Below, piece by piece: positions 39,257 to 51,924 of a stretch of 64,000 nucleotides of DNA. Source of the stretch: Hyaloscypha bicolor E (lineage: Eukaryota; Ascomycota; Leotiomycetes; Helotiales; Hyaloscyphaceae); NCBI RefSeq assembly GCF_002865645.1, contig NW_020194518.1:186001-250000 (forward strand), read 5' to 3'. The notes below the pieces were generated by a model. The model saw only the letters and a list, made by a program, of their open reading frames with translations. It searched no databases and was not told the DNA's origin. A program made the translations under genes and the position numbers. How positions within the stretch are numbered: position 1 is the stretch's first letter; each line of letters opens with the position of its first letter.

Positions 39257-40212
39257 TATTAGTATAGCTATTTCTTTGGGAGTTATATATATAGTTACGA
39301 GATACGGGATACGGGATATAGGTAATAGGACATGAGTAATAAGATATAAGTAATGAGATATGAGATACGGGATATAGTCATATAACCTCGTATCCCATTA
39401 GTAACTCGACTAGTAGACTAGACCTCTTTAGGCTTAGCAGATTTAGGGATTACATATTAATACTATAATCTGTAATTCTTACTTCTAAATAATAATAACT
39501 TTACTAACTATATATAAATAGTATTCTATAACTTATATAATAGTACTATATATTACTAGTAAACTAATACTAATTAGTTTATATATATAGATTAGAAAAT
39601 AGAATCTTTTGAGCTAAAGAAATATCCGGTAGCCTATAGTAAAATTAAACTAGTCTATATTAAAGAAGGGAATTACTTATTAATTCTATAAAGTATCTAA
39701 TAACCTAAGGGAAAAAATAGCTAGCTCTTACTAAGAACTAATAACTATTCTATTAAAGAGGGGAATTATTTATTAACTCTATAAAGTATCTAATAGCCTA
39801 AAGAAGAAAACTCTAGTTCTTACTAATTAATAAGTAATTAGCTATTTAATTATCTATTTATTTAACTATTTATTATTCTTTAAAACTAATTTCTTTTAGC
39901 CCTAAGACTACCTTCTTAAAATCTATCTTTTCTATTTATATAATACCCGTATTTATAGGATACTTTCTCCGGAATATATATCCTATATATACCCTTAAAG
40001 CTCTTTAACTACTACTTTAATTTTATTATTAAATCGAGTTCTTTGAGCTTTAGACCCTCCCGGAATTATAATATTTCACTTCCTAAATTTCTTATTATAA
40101 ATAAAATATTTAAGAATAAAATATTTACTTTAATACCTATAATACTCCTAGATATCTGGGGTATCTGGTATCTTAACTAGATATCTGGTATCTAGTATCT
40201 GAACTAGGTATC
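39257..40212 (+). mobile_element. Family X unit 2: LTR (39,257-39,569) plus shared leader sequence
   Basis: The second, better-preserved copy of the unit at 34,811. The LTR is 313 bases because it holds extra short repeats of the type ATACGGGATATAGGTAATAGG (39,300-39,370). After CTAATA at 39,569 the shared leader continues to GAACTAGGTA near 40,210, then runs into a gag-like fossil. The position next to coding-like plus-strand sequence supports plus orientation. Confidence 0.7.
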
Positions 40213-40279
40213 TAAATACCTTTATTACTAAACTCTTTTTATAAACTTATTATAAACTACCTTATTTTCGAATCTCTCT

Positions 40280-40850
40280 TATTATAAATTACATATATAT
40301 TAAGAAGAGCTTAACTTTAGGGATTCGGTATAGCAGAACTATAAGATAGATATATATAGATAAAGAAGTAGAAAGGTAGTATTAATCTAATTACCTATAG
40401 TAATAAGAAAGTCCTAGACTATCTTAATACTAGATTATTCTAGTATAAGATAAAGAAGTCGACTAATAATAATCTCTGAGAATTATTTAAAGAGAATTTT
40501 AGTAATTTTAACCTCAAAGTACTTAATTATCTAGATTAATATATACTATATAAATTACAAGCTACTTTATAATATAGTAGTATTTATATTAAATAAAATA
40601 ATAAGGAACTTACTATTATATAGTTCTTAGTTAATACTATTTAGGAAGAAGAGTAATATATCTGGACTATAGCTAATATTATTACTACTAGACTAGATCT
40701 TAATACGGGCCCTATTACCTTATTATATATATTTCTTAATAATAATATTATAAGAAATTAATAAACTAAACCAATTATTACTTATACTTCTTTATTACCT
40801 ATAATTACTCTTACTAGTATCGGACTATAAAGAACTAATAATAACGGATT
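40280..40850 (+). pseudogene. gag-like fossil downstream of family X unit 2
   Basis: One plus-strand frame reads protein-like text interrupted by RIP-type stops: SNKKVLDYLNTRLFQYKIKK, NNLQELFKENFSNFNLKVLN, LDQYILYKLQATLQYSSIYI and NIITTRLDLNTGPITLLYIF. The position directly after an LTR and leader suggests a retrotransposon gag (Copia-like gag is a guess from general style). It is cut off by the poly(T) end of LINE copy C at about 40,851. Confidence 0.4.
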
Positions 40851-40906
40851 TCTACTTTTTTTTTTTTTCTTTTATTTTTTTTCTTTTAATATACTTTATT
40901 AGTTTA

Positions 40907-41741
40907 TGTCGTATTTAAATAATTAAAGATTATTTATATATTACCTTCTTTAATAATATAAGTTATTATATATTAAATAAAAAATACTAAGAACTTTTTT
41001 ATATAGTATATTATTATATATAGTATTTTATATTTAAAACAAAATCTACTTTAATTAATAATTACTTTAATTATTAATTTTCAAAATTAAAGTAGTAATT
41101 AAGAGATTTAAAAAGTCTTTAACTTAAGAATTATTATTCTATAAAGACTTAAATTTTTATATTAAATAGTTAACTAGTAACTATAAATTATAAAAATTAA
41201 ATTAGCCTTATTAGGCTATTTTATCTCTTATCTAAGAGAGCCCTCTTATAAGTGGCTAAAATCTCTTAGTAAGTTCTTAGCTAATTGAGAACGTGATTTC
41301 TTAGTAAGCTCTTAGCTAATTAAGAATACGATTTTTTAATAAGCTCTTAGCTAATTAAGAACGTGACTTGGATTTGGAACTAAGGATTCGGTTCGTAAGA
41401 TCGGGGCATCTATTAAGCCATAATTACGATTTAATGGGACGTTTATTTAGCCGTCTTATAATTTGATTTCTAATAATCGGTGGATTTATAGGCCGTGCTT
41501 ATTATAATTAATGGAGTTGTGAGTCATTCTTGTGGTTTGGTATAGCTAGATTTTATTATTTAAGTAGCTAGATTTCCCCCCTTAGAACCAGAAAATCAAG
41601 CACTCGAATAGCACTTCAGAATCACTTTACTCTTTGCTTTACGATCTTAAACCATTACTTTACTTTACTCTTTAAGACTTTAGCCTTTAAGACTTTAGCC
41701 TTTAAGACATTACCTCCCTATCAATTCCGACTATTCCGACA
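40907..41741. mobile_element. Solo LTR of 835 bp inserted in the 3' UTR of LINE C
   Basis: The unit starts TGTCG and ends CGACA (inverted LTR termini) and is flanked by the identical 5-base GTTTA at 40,902-40,906 and 41,742-41,746. Removing it restores the LINE 3' UTR seen in copy A. Inside are three copies of a ~36-base unit (TCTTAGTAAGCTCTTAGCTA...) at about 41,270-41,370 and a 16-base repeat (CTTTAAGACTTTAGCC) at 41,677-41,715. The right half is less AT-rich than its surroundings. No coding frame. Confidence 0.85.
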
Positions 41742-41931
41742 GTTTAGAACTATATAGTACGGCTAGCTAGCTAGCGTGTGTCTCAGTAGCTAATATACAG
41801 GCCCAAAATCCAATATAGGTATAATAAATAGTTAGGGACATACCCCTAGAATAAAAACTTAAAGAAATAAAGAAAATGAATATAAATCGCAAATCCTCTC
41901 CTATTCCCTATTCCCCTTTTCCCCTATTCCC

Positions 41932-42080
41932 CTTCTCCTATTTCCTCTCCTATTTCCTCCCCTATTTCCTCCCCTATTTCCTCTCCCTATTTCCTCTCCT
42001 ATTTCCTCCCCTATTTCCTCCCCTATTTCCTCCCCCTATTTCCTCCCCTATTTCCTCCCCTATTTCCTCCCCTATTTCCA
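41932..42080. repeat. 12-bp minisatellite in LINE C ORF2 tail
   Basis: The unit CTATTTCCTCCC (minus-strand GGGAGGAAATAG) repeats about twelve times with small changes. The same minisatellite lies at the same place in LINE A and LINE B and codes repeated EEIG-type residues in the ORF2 frame. Confidence 0.9.
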
Positions 42081-42732
42081 CTTCCTCTACTTCCACACTT
42101 CGCTTAATATGCCATTTTCTTATATATATACTAGTTTCTTTTAAGAATACTAGTATATTTAATATCCCAATTTCCGTATATAATAGTAATTATAGGTTAA
42201 AAGCACTAGCTTCCAGGCTTCCTTTAAATAGACTAAATAGTCTAAAACGTTCCTCCCTATATAGTATATAATATAGAAGGAGGTATTTTGTATTTTCAGT
42301 TTTACTATATTTATATTTATTATTAGATACTATTTTTAGCCTATATAAATAGGACTTTAAATATCCGTAGCCTAGCTTTAGCTAGAAGAAGGCACTAGCT
42401 AGGGGCCTAAAAGTTCCTAAAGATAGGTTTATCTTTCTGGATACTTTCTACGGATATATATTACTATATAATTCTAGCTGGGTTTTCGGTTTAGTATAAG
42501 ATTCTAAAAGTAGTCTATACTCTAGTTTCTTAACTTTATTAATTTCAACCCCTAGGAAAGCAAAGGAGGTTTTTACTAATTCAGGTTCTAATATAGGAGA
42601 AGTAGTATCTAGCTTAGCTAGTTCGTCTGCTTCTTTATTCCCTATTATATCTATATGCCCTGGAACCCAGATTAGTTCTATATTAGCTCCTTTAGCTTTA
42701 AGGACCTTAGTAGCTAGTATAGCTCTAATCTA

Positions 42733-43119
42733 TTAACTTTGACCGGGCTTATTAGAAGAAGTTTTTAGTCTCAGTAAACTAGCTTGGTTATCTATATAAA
42801 TATTAAAAAGCTCTTCTCTCTTTACTTTACTACTAGTATATTTAATAGCCCTAGTAATGCCTTCTAGTTCTCTGTTATAAACTATAGTACTAGCTTCTAT
42901 ATTCTGGCTTTCTCTATATTTAGCTATAACCGGAATATAAGAAGTTTCGTGACTATAAACTATAAGCCCTAGGCCTACTCCGATTCCTTTTTTAGTTTGA
43001 GATCTATCTATATATATAAATAGTATAGAGCTACTATTATATAAAGTCTTTAGGTAGAAATTATATAATATAATAGTCTCTTCCTTTAGCTCTTTTAATA
43101 TAGTAATTTTATAAGGCAC
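42733..43119 (-). pseudogene. Surviving RNase H segment of LINE C ORF2
   Basis: A 128-codon open stretch inside ORF2 of LINE C. It carries the RNase H landmarks IYIDRSQTKKGIGVG (first catalytic Asp intact here), NRELEGITRAIKY (Glu) and NIYIDNQASL (Asp). It stops at a TAA/TAG where copy A has CAA/CAG (after NKPGQS). It cannot produce a full ORF2. Confidence 0.8.
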
Positions 43120-45821
43120 TTCTCTATTCCAGAGAGTAAAATAGAAGTATCTTATAGTCTCTAGATCTCTAGGATCTACTAGATTACTAATAGAATTTAC
43201 TATAGTTTCTATTTAAGACTTTTTAGCCAAGTAATCTCGCTTTAGATTAGTATTTAGACTATAAATAGAATCTATATTAGATTCTATTACTTCTAAATCT
43301 CTAGATCTTTGGAAGAACTTCTCGAACTTTAGTCTAATAGGGTATTTTAGACTTAGTTTAAGGATACGGAAGGCATATTAATATTAACTATGGTTTAGTC
43401 TTATAATAGGTGGAACTAAAGCTAATTCGACCTTTATAGGAATAATAGGAGCAGTTTTGAATACTCTTAGGGTTTTCCTTAGGGCTAGGTTTTGAATCGC
43501 TTATAAAGGCCGAATTTGAGCTTTGCTTTTAGTCTTTTACTATAGTATAGAACTATAGTCTATTATACTAGTAATATAGGCTAAATATAGCTATCTAATT
43601 ATAAAAGGAAATAAGCTATATAATATATTTATAAGTTTTTATATCCTATAAAAGGCTTGTTTTACTTTGGATGCCCTATAGGCTATATATTTCTTAAATC
43701 TGAGATTTTTATCGAAATAGATCTCTAGTTATTTAACTACTTTACTAGGGGAAACTAGTTCCCTATTAGGTAGTTTTAGACTAGGCTTATTTTTGGAATT
43801 ATTAAAATAAATAAGCTCTGTTTTATCTATATTAAAGCTAATAGTATTCTTTTTCTCTAAGTTAATTATATTCTTTACTTCCTATTCTAGGGTCTTTATA
43901 TTCTTTTTAAGACTTTTAGAAGTAATAGTAAGGGATATATTATCTAAATAGGATCTGAATTTAATATTTGCCGACTTAAATAAGTTTCGGATATAGATAA
44001 GAAATAATATAGGAGATATAGGGCTATCTTATAAAATACTAGTAAGTATAGACCTAAATGCTTTTATATTATTATTAAAAGCTAGTTATAATACTCGGTT
44101 ATTTAGAAATAATAATACCTAGAGAATAAGGCTAGTAGGTAGTAATAAACTAATTATAATCTATAATAGCCTATTCTTAGATATATAATTAAAGGCGCCT
44201 TTAATATCTAGGAAGAAAGTACTAGTTTTTAGCTTATAGGACTTATTTAATTCTATTTTATTTTATAATAATAAAGTAATATTAATAGCTAACTTATAGA
44301 GCTTATCTCCTATTTAGGAATAGTATAATAGATTACTAGTCTCGGCTAAATAGCTAAGTTGCCTAGCTAGTATTCTCTTAGAAACCTTCTTTAAGTAATT
44401 AAGTAAAGAAATAACTCGATATATTTTAAATAGGAAATAGTTTGGTTTTCCTAATTTCTTTAGAATAAAGCTAGTAGCTTGTTTCCAGACTTTAGAATAA
44501 TATCCCTTATTAATAAATAAGGAGTATAGCCTATAAAAGATATCTAGAGAAGCTTTATAAGTATGAATTATAATCTCTTAAGTAACTAAGTCTGGTCTAG
44601 GGGTTTTCCCTTTTATCTTAGAGATATAGGCTTATTCTAGCTCTATTTTAGATAAAATAGGCCAGTTCTACTTTGAGCTAGGCCTATAGTCTATTAGACT
44701 AATAGGTGCTATAATAGGAGAAAGTAGGAAAAGTATAGTTCTAAAGATATTATATTTTTTTTAGAAAGTCGATTTTAGCTTATTTAAACTATTATCTAAG
44801 ATACTAGGAATAGGTTAATATATAGTATCTTTAGTATATTTTATAGCTTTAAAAATCGACTAGGAGTTTTTATTCTCTAAGAACTTGTTCTAGTATACTA
44901 GCTTAGTACTCTTAATAGTATTAAAATAGGTGTTTTTTGTATTTTGGAGTTCTTATTTATAGAGAGTATATCCTAAAGCTTTAGACTTATAACTATAGTA
45001 TAATATTAATTTATATAAGGTCTTTAAGTTCTTATTTTACTAGGGTTTAGAATACGAACTAGTAGTAAATTTTGGAATACTATTACTAGCTACTTCTACT
45101 ATTCTATTAGTAAAGTCTTCTACTAATAGGTCTAGTTTATAATTTCCAGGTATACTAGTAAGTAGAAAGGGTATATTCTTAAGGCTATTAATAAGGTAGC
45201 TTGTAAATTTAGCCCAGTCCGCTTTCTTAATATTAAATCTAACTAGATTAGAACTAGAGCTATAAATCGACTTACTAATAGTAAATAGAATCCCGAAATA
45301 ATTAGAACCTAAGTCTAGTAGTACTTACTAGTCTTTAATCTTAGTTACTATTTTACTAGTAGTAAAACTTAAGTCTAATACGAAAGAAATAGATATATTA
45401 GGTCTATAAAAAATATCTTTCCCTGGTTTATTTAATAGCCTTAGAGAATGGTTCTCTATATAGCTAATTAAATGAACTATATAACTGCTTTAAGGTTTAA
45501 GGAAATCCTACTAAGGATAATATATATTAAAATCACCTAGTAATAGAGAGCTATTATAAAAAGTAATAGGTAAAATACTCTCTCTTAATATAGTTAATAT
45601 ACTATTAGGGTCTTCTAGGTAAATTATATTATAGAAATTAATTAGCTGTATTTTTAGTATACCTAGACAAGTCTAGTTATATTAATATATTATTCTCCGG
45701 TTTTTTTACCCCCCTTACTTTTATACCTATACTTTATTCATCTTCAGAACTCACTCAATATACCTCAGCTCTTTGGCCCCAGGCTCTAGAACCTACTATA
45801 AATAAAGCTAGAATAGGCTAA

Positions 45822-47450
45822 ATGGCCCCTCCTAACCCCCCGGGCTCTAGCCCCTCTCTTATTAACTTTCAAGAGCTCGGAGAGCTTCCAGAGGGCTCTA
45901 GTAAATAGCTAGACCTACCTACTAGCTCCCTACTAGCTCGGTTTAGCTAGGGAGCTCAATTTGCATTCGATTTAGCTATAAATCCTATCTCTTTAGACGA
46001 ACTCGCAGCCCCTTTTCCTTAGCCTAATTCAGCTAGTATGGCTCGACTAAGCCGCCTCTAGAATAGGCTAAAGTATGGCCCTAGCTTGAGTAATATTAAT
46101 AGTAATATTAATAAGAAATACTAAAACCACGGAAACTACTACTAATATTAGAATTAAGCTTTAAATAAAGCTAAATTACTAATTTATTAAGCCCGGGACT
46201 TAATAGTTAAAGCTATTACTATTACTCTATTATATAACTAGTAATCTCGACTACTAGATTTAGTAGAAATCTTTAGAGAATATACTGAATTCGGCCGTAT
46301 CTGCTATACTAGTACTTTACTAGCCTCCTAGATAGCGAATCTCGAAAATACTACTAAACAGATCGAAATTTAGTTAAAAACTTAAGCCAAATTAGCTACT
46401 TAAACTAAAACTACTTCCGAAAAGCCTATTTGGGCTAAAATCGCTACTTAAGAATTATAATCTTACTCGGAAAAGAACTAGACTATAATATTATATACTA
46501 AGTCCAAAAATTAGAGAGGAAAAGGCCCTAGTATACTTACTAGTAATAGTAGTACTTATAATACTAATAAATTACTTAGTACCCGTAATACTAGTAGTTC
46601 TAGTACTTGTAATATTAGCTCGAAATCTATAGCCCTCTCTAGGAAAAGCACCTTCCTACTAGCTTATATAAAGCAGGCTAGCTCGTTCTCTACTATTTCT
46701 ACTTATAATTCGCTTAATACTACTTTCTGCTCTAAGGGAATTAAGGAACTAGTAATCTCTATAGTCTTTCTTTCCTTAAAAGGTAATATTATAATTAATA
46801 CTACTCCCGAATTTAACTCTGACTTTCTGGTTTAAAATCAAGCTATTATAAAGGAAGTGCTTTCCTTAATTATAAGTATATAAAAAAGAGAACCTTAGTA
46901 TAAAGTTATTATTTATAGTTTATCTATTCGTGAGTTTAATATATCCGAAGAAATAGACTTAGTTCTAGAAGAAATCAAGACCTTTAATAAGAGACTAGAG
47001 CCTATTAGCTAGCCCTATTAGGCTACTTCTAAGGAAAAAAGAGACTTAGGCCTCTAGTAAGCCGGTTTAGTAGTAATAGTATTTCCTATTAAAATTCAAG
47101 CTAATAGAGCTATTAAAAATAGACTTTTTATAGCCGGGATCTCTACTAAAATAGTAAAATACTATACTATTTCTAGTACTATATAATATACTAGGTATAT
47201 AGGATATAGGTATTTAGATTCTATTTATAAAAAGGAATCTAAGTACTTACTATATAATAAGAGTTATATAACTAAAAACTATTTTTGCTCTATTTATAAG
47301 AAAAAGAGCAAAAAATGCCTTTATATAACTACTAAATACTCTAATTACTTAAGTACTATTTACTTAGCTAGTTCTAAGCTATATAAGGTTTACTTAGTAA
47401 TTAAAAAAGCTACTACTACTATAATTTCTACTATTACTATTAATAAGTAG
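45822..47450 (+). pseudogene. LINE B ORF1 (gag-like) remnant
   Basis: It aligns with ORF1 of LINE A from the start codon (MAPPNPPGSSP) to the stop (TITINK, then TAG). Many CAG/CAA codons are now TAG/TAA, and the cysteines of the zinc knuckles are partly lost (near 47,190-47,330, TGT/TGC to TAT/TAC). Not translatable. Confidence 0.85.
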
Positions 47451-47475
47451 CTATATTAAAGTACTATAAGTTAAT

Positions 47476-50400
47476 ATGAATTATAATAGCTCTATTACTA
47501 AAAACGTCTTATAAATAGCTATAGAACTAGATATTAAAGTCCTAGTAATCCAGGAACTATAGGTAATAGTAAGGGATAGTAATAATTAGAAATATTATTC
47601 TATTATATATTCTAGCTATTTCTAAATACTCCTGAATTATAATATCCTGAGGCCTAGAACTCTATTTTATATAACTCGTAAACTATAAGCTAGTCTAGCC
47701 TCAAACTCACTAAATAATCCTAATTACTTAATTATAGACTTAAGTCTAGGTATACTAAAAATATAGCTAATTAATTTCTATAATATAATTTACTTAGAAA
47801 ACCCTAATAGTATATTAACTATATTAAGAGAAAGTATTTTACTTATTACTTTCTATAATAGCTCTCTATTACTAGGTGATTTTAATATATATTATCCTTA
47901 ATAGGATTCTCTTAAACCTTAAAGCAGTTATATAGTTTATTTAATTAGCTATATAGAGAACTATTCTCTAAGGCTATTAAATAAACCAGGGGAAGATACC
48001 TTCTATAGACCTAATATATCTATTTCTTCTATATTAGACTTAAGTTTTATTACTAGTAGAATAGTAACTAAGATTAAAGACTAGTAAGTACTACTAGACT
48101 TAGGTTCTAATTATTTCGGGGTTCTATTTACTATTAGTAAGTCGACTTATAGCTCTAGTTCTAATCCAGTCAGATTTAATACTAAGAAAGCAGACTGGGC
48201 TAAATTTATAAGCTACCTTATTAATAGCCTTGAAAATATATCCTTTCTACTTACTAGTATACCTGGAAATTATAAACTAGACCTATTAGTAGAAGACTTT
48301 ACTAATAGAATAGTAGAAGTAGCTAGTAATAGTATTCCAAAATCTATTACTAGTCTATATTCTAAACCCTAGTAAAATGAGGACTTAAAGACCTTATATA
48401 AATTAATATTATATTATAGCCATAAGTTTAAAGCTTTAGGATATACTTTCTATAAATAAGAATTCTAAAATATAAAAAATACCTATTTTAATACTATTAA
48501 GAATACTAAGCTAGTATATTAGAATAAGTTCTTAGAGAATAAAGATTCCTAGTCGATTTTTAAAGCTATGAAATATACTAAAAATACTATATATTAATCT
48601 ATTTCTAGTATCTTAGATAATAGTTTAAATAAGCTAAAATTGACTTTCCAAGAAAAGTATAATATCTTTAGAACTATACTTTTCCTACTTCCTCTTATTA
48701 TAGTACCTATTAGTCTAATAGACTATAGGCCTAGCTTAAAGTAGGACTGGCCTATTTTATCTAAAATAGAACTAGAATAAGCCTATATCTCTAAGATAAA
48801 AGGGAAAACCCCTGGACCAGACTTAGTTACTTAAGAGATTATAGTCTATATTTATAGAGCTTCTCTAGATATCTTTTATAGGCTATATTCCTTATTTATT
48901 AATAAGAGATACTATCCTAAAGTCTGGAAATAAGCTATTGGCTTTATTCTAAAGAAATTAGGGAAACCAAACTATTTCCTACCCAAAGTATATTAAGTTA
49001 TTTCTTTATTTAATTACTTAGGGGAGATTTCTGAGAGAATACTAGCTAGGCAACTTAGCTATTTAGCCGAAACTAGTAATCTACTATACTATTCCTAAAT
49101 AGGAGATAAGCTCTATAAGTTAGCTATTAATACTATTTTACTATTATAAAATGAAATAGAATTAAATAAGTCCTATAAGCTAAAAACTAGTACTCTCTTC
49201 CTAGATATTAAAGGCGCCTTTAATTATATATCTAAGAATAGGCTATTATAGATTATAATTAGTTTATTACTACCTACTAGCCTTATTCTCTGGGTATTAT
49301 TATTTCTAAATAACCGAGTATTATAACTAGCTTTTAATAATAATATAAAAGCATTTAGGTCTATACTTACTAGTATTCTATAAGATAGCCCTATATCTTC
49401 TATATTATTTCTTATCTATATCCGAAACTTATTTAAGTCAGTAAATATTAAATTCAGATCCTATTTAGATAATATATCTCTTACTACTACTTCTAAAAGT
49501 CTTAAAAAGAATATAAAGACCCTAGAATAGGAAGTAAAGAATATAGTTAACTTAGGGAAAAAGAATACTATTAGCTTTAATATAGATAAAATAGAGCTTA
49601 TTTATTTTAATAATTTCAAAAATAAGCCTAGTTCAAAACTACCTAATAGGGAACTAGTTTCCCCTAGTAAAGTAGTTAAATGACTAGAGATCTATTTTAA
49701 TAAAAATCTCAGATTTAAGAAATATATAGCTTATAGGATATAAAAACTTATAAATATATTATATAGCTTATTTTCTTTTATAATTAGATAGCTATATTTA
49801 GCCTATATTACTAGTATAATAGACTATAGTTCTATATTATAGTAGAAGACTAAAAGTAAAGCTCAAATTTGGCCTTTATAAGTAATTTAAAACCTAGCCC
49901 TAAGGAAAACCCTAGGAGTATTTAAAACTGCTTCTATTATTTCTATAGAAGTCGAATTAGCTTTGGTTTCACCTATTATAAGGCTAAACTATAATTAATA
50001 TTAATATACCTTTTATATTCTTAAACTAAGTCTAAAATACCCTATTAGACTAGAGTTTAAGAAGTTCTTCTAAAGATCTAGAGATTTAGAAATAATAGAA
50101 TCTAATATAGACTCTATTTATAATCTAAATACTAATCTAAAGCGAGATTACTTAGCTAAAAAGTCTTAAATAGAAACTATAGTAGATTCTATTAGTAATC
50201 TAGTAGACTCTAGAAATCTAGAGACTATAAGACACTTCTATTTTACTCCCTGAAATAGAGAAGTGCCTTATAAAATTACTATATTAAAAGAGCTAAAGAA
50301 AGAAACTACTATATTATATAATTTTTACCTAAAGACTTTATATAATAGTAGCTTTATACTATCTATATATATAAATAAATCTCAAACTAAAAAAGAAATC

Positions 50401-51384
50401 GGAGTAGGCCTAGGGCTCGTGGTTTATAGTTACGAAACTTCTTATATTCCGGTTATAGCTAAATATAGAGAAAGCCAGAATATAGAAGCTAGTACTATAG
50501 TTTATAACAGAGAACTAGAAGGCATTACTAGGGCTATTAAATATACTAGTAGTAAAGTAAAGAGAGAAGAGCTTTTTAATATTTATATAGATAACCAAGC
50601 TAGTTTACTGAGACTAAAAACTTCTTCTAATAAGCCCGGTCAAAGTTAATAGATTAGAGCTATACTAGCTACTAAGGCCCTTAAAGCTAAAGGAGCTAAT
50701 ATAGAACTAATCTGGGTTCCAGGATATACGGATATAATAGGAAATAAAGAAGCAGATATACTAGCTAAGCTAGGTACTACTTCTCCTATATTAGAACCCG
50801 AATTAGTAAAAACTTCTTTTGCTTTTCTAGGAGTTGAAATTAATAAAGTTAAGAAACTAGAGTATAGACTACTTTTAGAATCTTATATTAAACCGAAAAC
50901 CTAGCTAGAATTATATAGTAATATATATTTATAGAAAGTATATAGAAAAATAAACCTATTTATAGAAATACTTAGGCCTATAGCTAGTATATTTTTCTAG
51001 CTAAAGCTAGGCTACGGATATTTAAAGTCCTATTTATATAGGCTAAAAATAGTATCTAATAATAAATGCAAATATAGTAAAACTAAGAATATAAAGTATC
51101 TTTTTCTATATTATATATTATATAGGGAGAAACGTTTTAGACTATTTAGTCTATTTAAAGGAAGCCTGGAAGCTAGTACTTTTAATCTATAATTACTATT
51201 ATATACGGAAATTGGGATATTAAATATACTAGTATTCTTAAAAGAAACTAGTATATATATAAGAAAATGGCATATTAAGCGAAGTATAGAAGTAAAGGAA
51301 GTAGAAATAGGGAAGGAAATAGGAGAGGAAATAGGGGAGGAAATAGGAGAGGAAATAGGGAAGGAAATAGGAGAAGGGGAATAG
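47476..51384 (+). pseudogene. LINE B ORF2 (endonuclease/reverse transcriptase/RNase H) remnant
   Basis: The domain order matches copy A: an APE-type endonuclease (VLVIQEL near the start, LLGDFN, then a region matching LDLSF), the reverse transcriptase centre (IRSYLDNISLTT near 49,450, with the second catalytic Asp changed to Asn), and RNase H (50,263-50,649 open, with the first Asp changed to Asn in YINKSQ). The C-terminus holds the EIGEEIG repeats. It has many RIP-type stops. Confidence 0.85.
51300..51372. repeat. 12-bp minisatellite in LINE B ORF2 tail
   Basis: About six units of GGAGGAAATAGG-type sequence, the shortest array of the three better-preserved LINE copies. Confidence 0.85.
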
Positions 51385-51607
51385 GAGAAAAGGGGAATAG
51401 GAAATAAAAAAGTATTTGTAATTTATACTTATTTTCTTTATTTCCTTAAGTTTTTATTCTAGGGATATATCCCTAACTATTTATTATACCTATATTGGAT
51501 TTTGGGCCTATATATTAGCTACTGAGACACATGCTAGCTAGCTAGCCGTATTATATAGTTCTAAACTAATAAAGTATATTAAAAAAAATAAAAAAAATAA
51601 AAAAAAA

Positions 51608-51704
51608 TTTAATTAATATTACTAATCTGGATAGTAAAGAATACAGATTTACCTCCTCCCTACTTATTTCTCTATTTATATTCCCTCTTAACTCTCCTAT
51701 CTCC
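51608..51704. other. Spacer between LINE B and LINE A
   Basis: About 100 bases of pre-existing sequence between the two LINE 3' ends. It includes the T/C-rich CTCTTAACTCTCCTATCTCC just left of the LINE A target site, and is continuous with 57,741 onward once LINE A is removed. Confidence 0.7.
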
Positions 51705-51719
51705 TGATCTAATCCCTTA
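51705..51719. repeat. Target-site duplication of LINE A (left copy)
   Basis: The 15 bases TGATCTAATCCCTTA are identical to 57,726-57,740, on either side of LINE A. Confidence 0.95.
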
Positions 51720-51924
51720 TTTTTTTTTTTTTTTTTTCCTTTTAACGTGCTTTATTAGTCTAGAACTATGTAGCACGGCTAGCTAGCTAGCGTGTGTCTC
51801 CGTGGTTTATATACAGGCCCAATTTCCAATATAGGTGTAATAAATAGTTGGGGACGTACCCCTAGAACAGTAATAGTAAGGAAATAAAGAAAATGAGTAT
51901 AAATCGCGATTCCTCCCCTATCCC

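Larger units (their letters stand above)
40851..45682 (-). mobile_element. LINE copy C (Tad-like), 5'-truncated and split by a solo LTR
   Basis: The 3' end is at the left: T-rich run 40,851-40,885, CTTTTAATATACTTTATTAG, then GTTTA, where an 835-base LTR interrupts; the element resumes at 41,742 with GTTTAGAACTATATAGTACG, exactly the continuation seen in copy A. It then covers the 12-bp minisatellite, RNase H, reverse transcriptase and part of the endonuclease, and ends about 45,676-45,682 within the endonuclease region, abutting the 5' end of LINE copy B head to head. Stops are frequent and of RIP type. Confidence 0.85.
45683..51607 (+). mobile_element. LINE copy B (Tad-like), near full length, heavily RIP-mutated
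   Basis: It begins near TTCTCCGGTTTTTTTACCCC (45,694), equal to the 5' end of copy A, and ends in an A-rich tail (51,581-51,607) after ACTAATAAAGTATATT. ORF1 and ORF2 remnants lie at 45,822-47,450 and 47,476-51,384. It is inverted relative to copies A and C. It shares derived residues in the RNase H segment with copy C (ASTIVYNRELEGITRAIKYT), so B and C are closer to each other than to A. No clear target-site duplication was found. Confidence 0.9.

Noticed and set aside
34811..40212. A single simple LTR retrotransposon with 0.8-kb LTRs
   Set aside because: The solo copy at 30,621 defines a 283-base LTR, the repeat units include extra leader, and the interior has no visible pol; the simple model does not fit.
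45600..45720. Twin-priming inversion explaining the C/B junction
   Set aside because: Twin priming gives complementary, non-overlapping halves of one element, but C and B overlap over about 4 kb, so two copies are needed.
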